A stretch of 64,000 nt of DNA from Pisaster brevispinus (taxonomy: Eukaryota; Echinodermata; Asteroidea; Forcipulatida; Asteriidae): the NCBI GenBank assembly GCA_023634235.1, contig JAMKCF010000006.1, positions 4,805,421-4,869,420 of the forward strand, written 5' to 3'. Of the stretch, positions 56,155-64,000 are shown piece after piece; the first letter of the stretch is position 1, and each line of letters begins with the position of its first letter. The notes below the pieces were generated by a model. That model did no database searches and was not told the origin of the DNA. It saw only the letters and a program-made list of their open reading frames with translations. The position numbers and the translations under genes were made by a program.

Positions 56155-57779
56155 AGAACTTCTGTTTTCATTATCTTTAGTTTTCAAAGTTCAACCTGTT
56201 CTTGCATCGCATGAAGTGATTGTTTTTTCAAGAAACTATTTATAGAGGTTCATCCCTGTTGTCGGGCTGTTATTGTTTTTGTTATTGTATTTATTTATTT
56301 ATTTTTATTGTTTTTGCTAAGAAAAGTTTGTACTTTTGTCTATCTTTTTTATAAGGGCTTTCGGAAGAAACTCGTCCTGTGTGCAATACTTTGTTTAACC
56401 ACACTCAAAAGAGCATTGTTGTAACCTACAAACTATTGGCCTAATAGTTTGAAGAGTCTGTTCATCTGTTCTTCCTCTTAAAGCTTGGATTTATACATTT
56501 GTTCTTAATTCCTTAACCTTCGCTGAAGCCATCGGACTAGTGTTTGTAAAAATTTATGAGTTCTGTTTACTCCGCCAAAAATTCGGTTGAATAATCTAAA
56601 GTATTCTAAGTTCCCTAATGAGTGGAACATAGCAAAATAGCACTGGACAAGTCAAATTATATCATGGGTTGATTATTTGACCCCCCAAAAATCATCAATG
56701 ACCGTCCCCCAAAAAAATTACGAATCTCTTGGCTTCCAGATGGCTTAACGGGATGAAATTTGTTTTATTGGGTCTAAATGCTTCAGACCATTTGAAATGG
56801 ATTATGTTCACCTCCCCCCAAAAAACATTTAAATAATGTTAGACAAACAGACTGCTGGAAGCAATACCATGTTGTGTGCGTTTTATATTCTGATGGTGAC
56901 ACGGAAGGTGTTTGGGGCCATTTGAAGTGTATCCCAACTTAGTGTTTGTCGACTACGGGCCTATTGCTTGACTGAAGTGTCAACCCAAACACCATGTGTG
57001 CTGCAACCAACCCGCTCACTGTATGGTGTGTGTGGGCGGAAACATCATCCAGGGTCGCGGGTATAAAATTCAAACCACCTACATAGAGGGCGGCCGAAGG
57101 CCAGAATATGAAGGCATTTATAGTTTCTTGGATCACTTTTCTAGGCGTAGTGCTTTTCGCAGAAACCTACAGTAGTTAGGTCTACTGTGCTGAATCGAAT
57201 GCCGATTTTTCGTAAAAAGAACACCTGATAAGTTTAATATGATGCTATGTAAGTCCGCATGTCTCAAAGTGAAATTGAATTAATGTTTCCAAATTGCTCT
57301 GCTTCGAAAGTATAAAGGGAAATATGCTGTTTCTGTTAGGGGTGTGTTTGGGTGGTTGCTTTGTTTGGTTTGGTTTTTTAGGAGGTTTCTTTTTCGTCTT
57401 TTCTTTTCTTCTTATTTCAAAGTAACCGGAAAAAACCTATAATCACTCGATATCAAACACTTGAGCTCCAGAAGGATAACACTGTAAAGATAATTGGTAA
57501 TAATCTCAAAATTTCTTTATAGTTTCATTATCCCAAATTATTATTTTTTAAACACACGATATTTTCTTTATTTTGTTTTCAACGAGAACAAAATCCAAAA
57601 TATTTCAAATTTTGCATTATATATTTTTTTGTATTATTTCTCTTTAATACTAAAAAAATATATGAATGAACTAAGTGTGTTTGGCTTTTATTTAAAACAG
57701 TGGAGCTGTACTTGATTCCATATGCCTCCCTTGAGTTTTGTTCGCGGTTATGATCGATTTGTTTGGGTGAATTAAAAAT
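56155..57779. other. stretch without recognised genes
   Basis: AT-rich, with T tracts. Nothing exon-like recognised. Confidence 0.45.
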
Positions 57780-58060
57780 CATGGATGCTTTGACTGGCCC
57801 CGGGCAACGGGACTACTGTAAATAACCAGCGAGAGGACCTGCCGTAGAATAGACCGTACAGAGCGTCCGGCTCCCCCACGAATAAGTCGGCGAGCCGTCC
57901 GCTGAAATAATGACTTTCGCGGTCATGGCTGGGCGCAATGAGAATCATGTGGGTGAGCACTAATCGCTTCCGCGCGGAAAGAAGATGCCTCCTAGGTGAT
58001 GTAAACATGACAGGACAGCCAAGGAAAAGAGAGACGGAGAAAAGGGGTGAAGAAATCCTC
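57780..58060. other. CpG-rich island-like segment
   Basis: A ~280-bp segment with many CG dinucleotides (GCGTCCGG, GTCGGCGAGCCGTCCGC, TTCCGCGCGG) in AT-rich surroundings. It contains the candidate start exon at 57910. A 96-codon minus frame (57772-58062) is also open, but without any recognised domain. Confidence 0.4.
57910..57952 (+). CDS. possible first coding exon in the CpG-rich segment
   Basis: ATG at 57910, with a second ATG at 57925 in better context. The frame reads MTFAVMAGRNENHV and ends in phase 1 at the strong donor GTGG|GTGAGC. The following exon is unknown. A good acceptor at 63166 (CTGTCTATTTCAG) is compatible, but far away and not specific. Confidence 0.25.
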
Positions 58061-58489
58061 AATGATGTCAGTCAATTCTGTCGATTTTATTCTCCACTAA
58101 TTATTTATTTGTTTTAGAGGTGAGCTAAGATGGTACGCATATAGTGCTATTCTAATAGTAGTTATGTGTTTGTTAGTGACAATGATAAATTATAATAGTA
58201 GTTTTATTCGTGTAATCACAGTGGTATTCTAAATAAAGACTCAACCCTTGTAAAATAATAAAGTACGCTACTTTAACAATAAACAAAATAGTATTATTTT
58301 TTTTGTTATATTTACAATGTGTTTATTATACATGGTATTTTGTTAAGATCATCGCCGGGCATACGTTACCCTTCATCTTCAAGAAGTTACAAATTAATCA
58401 GAAGAAGAATAATAATCAATCAAGTTGGTAATGTACATCACATGGTAAAGTAAATATAGTTATTTCCAAAGATACAATGAGCTGATGTG
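58061..58489. other. unassigned AT-rich stretch
   Basis: Nothing recognised. Confidence 0.5.
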
Positions 58490-58830
58490 AAGAGTTCAAT
58501 ATTACTCACAAGTTATGTTTTATACAACTGTAAACGTTTGTTGAATACACTGGCAAACGATTTATAATAAAGTGTTAAACGTTTTACACAGCGGTGAACG
58601 TTTAACACACTGTAAACGACATGAAAACACGGGTTTAACGTTTTTCCCGTTTTATGTTTTTACTCGGTACACGTCGTGTTGAATGCAGTAGTTTTAACGT
58701 TTGCACTATTTTAACGCTGAATTCTTTCTTCCAAAGGTAGGCTAACATGCCAGGTAAACACTTTTACCGATTAAAACGTTTTGTAACCAGTGGTAAACGT
58801 TGTATACTTTTTATTGAGGAATTTAATCAA
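58490..58830. repeat. array of TAAACGTTTA-type palindromes
   Basis: AAACGTTT or AACGTTT recurs about eight times (for example CTGTAAACGTTTGTTG, GTTAAACGTTTTACAC, GAACGTTTAACAC, AAAACGTTTTGTAACC), with CACTG and TTTACACAG words nearby. The architecture matches the arrays at 2714 and 32834, but with another palindrome. Confidence 0.55.
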
Positions 58831-59439
58831 CGTTTGTTTTAGATGGATAACAGGCAGTTATTCGCAGGTAGTGTTTGGGTTTTGGGGTTCTTCAAAGTTG
58901 TAATAAACGGTTATAAAATTATTATTTGGGGCAGGGCTTACTTTTCTAAATGAAATTCTGTGAGCTGCTGGTCAGAAAAAACATCCCCGATTTGACAAAG
59001 TCCTTGTTTTATACCTTGTTTTAAAAAATGAGATATGAAAGCTCTAAATGGCATGTAAGAAATTTAACTTTGCCCAAGACTTTCTAAGAAGTGTTTATAC
59101 GCTCCAACATTTTATAATACTTAACTTTTAGACTTGTCTTGATAAAAGACAAATAACTAGGGCTTTACGGAGCACCAGCGAAAGGTTAAAGTGATCAATG
59201 GAATACAAAACAGTTCACCCACGAAGCTTTAGGCGCTTGGTTATCTGGTACCAGCCATTTTGGCGGGGTGTGGGGGACATAGCCAACTGCTACTTGAGTT
59301 TCCGTATGTGAGTGGTGGACCATTCCCGATAGTCATGTGGTCGAAACGTGGAGTTGTTTCTTTAACCATTGTTGTGGTCCTCATTATTTCATTTGTCGCT
59401 CCGAGTAGTCTTCCATGGTTTTAAACAGTCCCAACAGAC
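58831..59439. other. stretch without recognised genes
   Basis: CCCGATAGTCATGTGGTCGA followed by AACGTGG at 59326-59352 recalls the retroelement terminal motif at 29287, but is shorter. Confidence 0.4.
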
Positions 59440-59630
59440 TGGGTGAACCAAATCACGTGATGACCCTTAAGCCAATCAGCAATTGCCTTCGGGGGCGTTT
59501 TACTTATAACATATTTACGCAGTTTGGTGGAATCTGCCGTTTCATTAAAGAGTCAAGGCACGTCAGATGTGACTGAAGGGGTTTCCATCGCTCACAGAAC
59601 CTAAATTAGAAAAACTAACTGCAGGTAATT
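59440..59630 (+). promoter_or_regulatory. possible plus-strand promoter and leader exon
   Basis: ATCACGTGATG (E-box) at 59452, AAGCCAATCAGC at 59469 and a TATA-like TTATAACATATTTA at 59510 lie in promoter-like order. The leader ends at a CAG|GTAATT donor after 59624. No ATG-initiated frame of note. Confidence 0.25.
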
Positions 59631-61547
59631 GTTTTCCTATTAGGTTACTCGTGACGTCATTCCTAACAGCTGATTTAAATATCAATAATTATAACAAAAC
59701 TGCATGAAGCCTTTCAATTTTAATTGATTTCACACGACGTTAGTTTGTTTATAACGACAGCAATGTATACAATATTGTCGCCCAGCCTGATCTTTACACA
59801 TCGAAAATAACTTTAAAATGTCACTGTTATTTAAATGACATTTCAATTTTACCAGTTTGGTATTTCAAAAATCAATATTTAATGTAACCAGTTAGATCTT
59901 TGTATAAACTATCAGGCGATATTTCGCCAGTGGAGAAATACTTATAATCTGTAGCTTATTTTTAAAAAATAAGGAGGTTTTGAAAGAAGTTTACCCTTTC
60001 TATAGATCAAACTTTACAGTAACATTTCTTTTCTTCTTCTTCTTCTCCTTGTACTTGAGTTACCAGACCTCAGGTTTTCACTTTCAGCTTTTAGTATGAC
60101 ATTTGAATATCATTCCATTGTTTTTTCTAGGTAAACAAAAAGGGGGGATCAATGGGTGGGTTTCGCATTTGCAGTTTTGATTGTGTTGAGCTGTTTGTTG
60201 CGGCATCAGTTTGCACACGTTTACGCAATGTCTAAAATATATCTCATGAGCTTCATATAAAGTCACCGTACACCTATGTCTGTACCATTTACCGGTTTAA
60301 TTTAAGGAACAGAACAACAAGACAGTTTTAGTTTAAATTACAGACAAGTTGTTAAGTACTTCTTGATACTATTGATAATCAACTCAGGTTGGATAAGACT
60401 GTTCAGAATAGGGTAATGCAGCACCGCGGCAGTTAGTGTGTTGCGTCGGTGTTAGTTATTTTCACCAAACTGACACCCGGTAACACCAAGTCAACACCAC
60501 ATTTTTTTTTCGTATAACGAACTCCACTTCGAGCAAAATCGACAATTTATAATTTTTCGAAATCGATGTTTAAAAATTACGCAAAACGAATCGAAAATTT
60601 GCTTTGCTATTTTTTTCTTTTTTTTCTTTTTTACTAGCGAGACTTGTATATATACGCATTATTGAAAACAAATCTAATTATGAGCTTTCGAAGAGTTGGT
60701 GCATCTTTCCTATTCTTTAACTTCATCAGTTTACGTCCAAATAAAGGGTTGCACTCAGGGTTAAAACCTCACCAAATGAGAAAATAAACACCGCAGAAGA
60801 TTACAATATTAACGTCTGGTGTTATTTACAAACTGCGTTTCGCTAGGTGAAGCAGTGCGTAAAGATTGATAAGCATTTTACGTTTAGATCGTCGCTGGTC
60901 CATGGTCGGTTGATTGATTTCATGCCGTCGAGGTGCAAAGTTGCTGTTGAAAGTCTCGTCGTTTCGGTTTAGTATCATCAACGGTTCTGAATATTCAAAC
61001 AAATACATTTTGTTTTAAGTGTGAGATGAAACGGATATGTTGTACAATAAAATAAATGACTGGCTTTGAAAGAATGATTCCATTCACATCCTTTGTTCAA
61101 TCAACAGACCAAACAAACGTAGTTAGAAATGTCTTAAAATGGTAGTTAAGAGTGAAAACAAGCAAAAGCTATGTATCGGTGACTCTGTACTTGCTCTGTA
61201 CTTATCCCGATTGCTGTAATCGGAGTTAGCAACTTTGGTTTGGGTTAAGTGTTTCCAAATTCACATTGAGTTTTTCCCAGTATTTCACTAACACGGCCGT
61301 GTGCTGGATAAGCTTCTAATCCCGATATCTGACATTTTGTGACAATTTTAAGTTACCGAAATGGGTATCAGAGCCTATTTTGGCAATTAAAACCTCATAC
61401 AGACAATTGAAATGCTTGAAGGTCTTCAAATGAAAGTCATCATAACTGAAATAAGGAAAGGACATCTTCAGCAAAAACCTTATGCGGATTAGTTTAGTTT
61501 CACCAGCATTTTACTGGAATATTGAAATCCATTCTTGTTTAAATACC
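59631..61547. other. stretch without recognised genes
   Basis: CTT cluster at 60030-60046, T/C tract at 60609-60633. 61380-61547 may be 3' UTR of the minus-strand exon. Confidence 0.4.
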
Positions 61548-61681
61548 TCATGCGGACGCTGGTATTTTGCCACAACGGTAAAGGCCGCCGGACGCCACGT
61601 TTTTGCACAAAACGTCGTCGTTACCAAATACGGGCAATTTCATCTCGTCTTTTAGTTCACTGTCGTCCATTACAACGTAAT
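61548..61681 (-). CDS. probable terminal exon of an unidentified minus-strand gene
   Basis: On minus, an excellent acceptor with a long pyrimidine tract (CTTTTTGCCGTTTCTTTTCAG) precedes 61681. In phase 1 the frame reads YVVMDDSELKDEMKLPVFGN, DDVLCKNVASGGLYRCGKIP, ASA and TGA: 43 residues, acidic at the start. No family recognised. A phase-compatible donor (GTAGAAA|GTGAGT) after a short ATG frame lies near 63333 on the same strand, but linking them is speculative. The opposite strand also has a basic open frame here (61526-61723), which lacks an acceptor. Confidence 0.4.
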
Positions 61682-61784
61682 CTGAAAAGAAACGGCAAAA
61701 AGAAAGAGAACAAAGGAAACTGATTAATATTCATGAGGTGCTACGGAGAGTTACGATTGGGCGGCACCAAAATGTTGCCCGATG

Positions 61785-61940
61785 CCTAACTGTAGCTCGC
61801 CTCATTTACCTTAATGATAGCCCGAATCATAATGTAGCCCCAACCCTTTACCTTAATATTAATGTAGCTCGAACTTCAGTTTCGGGACTACATTTAGGAC
61901 AGGGCTAGACTCGTGTCTCGGGCTGCATTTAAGTACCGCG
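61785..61940. repeat. GTAGCCC-type repeat, diverged copy
   Basis: CTGTAGCTCGCCTCATTTACC, AATGTAGCCCCAACCCTTTA and AATGTAGCTCGAAC run forward. GACTACATTTAGGACAGG and GGGCTGCATTTAAG then run in reverse. Confidence 0.5.
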
Positions 61941-62918
61941 CACATGGTAAACAAAACTCAGCTTTTGGCAAATTTATCTGCCGTGCCGTTTTTTTGCTGT
62001 ATATCGTCTTGTTAATTATTTATGTGTATATAATGTGTATATAATTATTTATATATGTGATTTAGTTAAACAGTGTGTAAGGTAAAACGAGCTCCGTCTG
62101 ATTCTCAACTTTATTCAGAAAGAAACAAAGAAGCGTTAATTGTAAAGACGGTAACCGCAAACTCTGTTAACCATGCCCTAATGTTTGTTAGTTTTGTTTT
62201 GTTTTGTTTGTTTGATTATTTGTTGGGGTGTCGGGGAGTTGGGGTGATTATTTTCTGATTGTTTTGTTTAATTGTTTGTTAGGGTGTTTGTTTGTTTGAT
62301 TGTTTGTTTCTTTTTGTGTTTTTTCTTTAATGCTATTCTTTTTCTCTCTTTTTTCACTACCCAGTTAGTTTCCTTTGTGGTTTACGACTGCATACCTTTT
62401 TTCCTACGTAGGAAGAGCATCTGATCGTATCATGTGATGTCTACCTTCAAGTACAAACAGCAAGGACAATGCCTGCACGCCTCATACTATCACCCCCCCC
62501 CCCTCACCAGCCGCACTAAAGTATACTCACACACACACGCGTACACACACAACAAAACATGGACCTTCATCAATTTGTACGACAGGTTCGAAGGTCCTTG
62601 GTGCTTTACCTTGTAGATTGCAATCAGATATAAAGACGGACATGGGGATAGATTAAGGCTGAATATAAGCCCGAAATACCCATCCATGCTTAATCGCCAT
62701 GAAGGTCCGGGAGATTCTGCGCTCCTATCCACGGCCTGCCAAGAACCTAAACCGATTTTGATGGACGTTTCACCAAGCGACCCTCGCTCCAGGAATTGCT
62801 GTTTATATTTTTTCGGTGTAAATGCTTCATTAAATATCACAACTGATTGCCTTTTGGTTGGCAAGCACAGAAGCAGGAATGTCGATACCACGTTGAGGAC
62901 GCACGTGGTCGTAGCTGC
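61941..62918. other. stretch without firm genes
   Basis: (GTTT)n at about 62190-62215 and 62263-62310, and a C run at 62493-62503. The 133-codon minus and 111-codon plus frames around 62490-63021 overlap on opposite strands and lack splice or domain support. Confidence 0.4.
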
Positions 62919-63105
62919 GTATGAGAGAGTTGCAACAATAGAGGGACTAGTTTTCTTTGCTCACGTGGTAGCTGGACGCCATTTTCAGTCCAAATGCAGC
63001 ACAACCCAATGGGCGGACTAGTCTGAGACCCTGTGTTCGCCCATACGTTGTTTTTGTGGACACAAAATGGCTTCTAATTGCAAGTTGTCGCAACTCTCTC
63101 ATTTT
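62919..63105. repeat. inverted repeat
   Basis: TATGAGAGAGTTGCAACAA near 62919 is mirrored by TTGTCGCAACTCTCTCAT near 63083. The interior holds CGCCATTTTCAGTCC and GACACAAAATGGC. Likely a small foldback element. Confidence 0.45.
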
Positions 63106-64000
63106 ACGGCTCTAGGTCGTTGACTACAAAAGTACATTAAAATGATGCGTTTTCTGTCTATTTCAGGAGGTGATTACGGAAAGAGTTTTGTTGAAGGGTC
63201 ACAGTTTTCGTCTATTATTGTATAAAATCATCTAAATACCAAAACCAGCAAACTGATCTTACTTTTATTTGAAATTAAAACCAACACACGATACTTCTTG
63301 CCGTTCACAAGTCGCGTAATAAAAACAAACTCACTTTCTACGTGCGTTGTCTGCATGTGGCGAGCACTAACAGCTGGCCTTGGAGAGATGTTTATTCACG
63401 GTGCTTTTCGTAGAGTAGGGCGATTTGAAAGTTATCTCGAAACAGCTTTTAAGAGGTTTTGTATTTGTTTTATTGTGTCATCTCACAACTTTGTCAACGA
63501 AATATTCCCGCAGAGTTATCTTCACCCACCTATAGCCATTTATCACGTGGTCCAGAACTTTTAAAAGGGGGATGATAAACTGGGGTTTTTTTTAAACAGA
63601 TATTTCAAGTGGATGGGAACATAAAAGGCGACCAAGGTGAAATAACAATCGTCCTCTTTGTCTATCAACGGGAGTTGTGTGTTTTGTAAAAAGGCCCCTG
63701 ATAAAAGAGTACAATACGTGGGCGAAGGAATCTCCCATATGTAGGGGACCGCAAAATGCCAACTAAGTCAAGGACTTGGGATGTGAGGGCGTTATGGCGT
63801 TGACGTTTCGAGGGCCGCTGGATAAAGTAACATCTATGAATACTAGAAACGCTCTCCAATTACGTCAACCCCCTTTTTCGTGCGATTAAGGCCATTCTGG
63901 AGGCAGGCAACCCTTCTTAAACACTCCCACCCCCCCCCCCCCATGAAAGACGAATACTATGCGGAAAATGATCAAGCTTTTGAGAAACAGAGCTGAAGTA
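63106..64000. other. end of window without firm genes
   Basis: A good plus-strand acceptor (TTTTCTGTCTATTTCAG, before 63167) is followed by short frames with stops after 19-22 codons. A good minus-strand donor (AAA|GTGAGT) lies near 63333. A 13-bp C run is at 63930-63942. Confidence 0.4.

Noticed and set aside
61526..61723. FGF C-terminal exon on the plus strand
   Set aside because: NGKG-x7-TKRR spacing is suggestive, but there is no AG acceptor between the upstream in-frame stop and the motif. The minus-strand splice signal explains the region better.
62490..63021. 133-codon minus and 111-codon plus frames overlapping each other
   Set aside because: Opposite-strand overlap, a C run and an AC repeat at one end, no recognisable motif.

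Overview
The window is eukaryotic, AT-rich, non-coding animal DNA. It has no operons and no long intact ORFs. It does have GT-AG splice signals next to short coding exons, many microsatellites, foldback (MITE-like) elements, tRNA-derived repeats and decayed retrotransposons. Several dispersed repeats (the family at 6.9, 41.2 and 52.1 kb; the GACCC/GGGTC foldbacks; the palindromic element at 53.8 kb) resemble repeats I associate with echinoderm genomes. A marine invertebrate deuterostome, perhaps a sea star, is my best guess. This rests on recall, not on a search.

Layout. 0-5 kb: foldback elements, a dispersed tandem repeat containing GTAGCCCAACCTTGTACC, and a 175-bp tandem repeat. 5-9 kb: sparse, with the first copy of the 380-bp dispersed repeat and a Penelope-like element (PLE) 3' end. 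9-18 kb: tRNA-like palindromic repeats, a satellite at 12.0-12.4 kb, a doubtful Ig-like exon (minus) and two GACCC foldbacks. 18-24 kb: best evidence for a minus-strand gene, with a possible non-coding first exon near 23.3 kb and a signal-peptide exon at 19.1-19.2 kb. 25.3-26.2 kb: 3' end of a PLE with GIY-YIG endonuclease remnant, TATA box and hammerhead-like motif. 26-38 kb: repeats and foldbacks. 38.6-39.1 kb: two plus-strand exons of a cysteine-rich protein. 41-54 kb: dispersed repeats, an inverted pair of ~450-bp elements (44.5 and 47.8 kb), a third PLE terminus, and a LINE reverse-transcriptase remnant split by a foldback element. 55.4-56.2 kb: TATA-driven start-exon candidate followed by an uninterrupted (CTG)37. 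57-64 kb: a CpG-rich start-exon candidate, a palindrome array and a probable minus-strand terminal exon at 61.6 kb.

No complete gene can be assembled. The supported exons are short pieces of at least two genes (minus at ~19-23 kb; plus at ~38.6-39.1 kb), with weaker candidates elsewhere. The most interesting content is the mobile-element biology: hammerhead-like termini on the PLE copies, and a group of small elements sharing TACACT(C/G)T-A-rich ends while each carries a different recurring palindrome.
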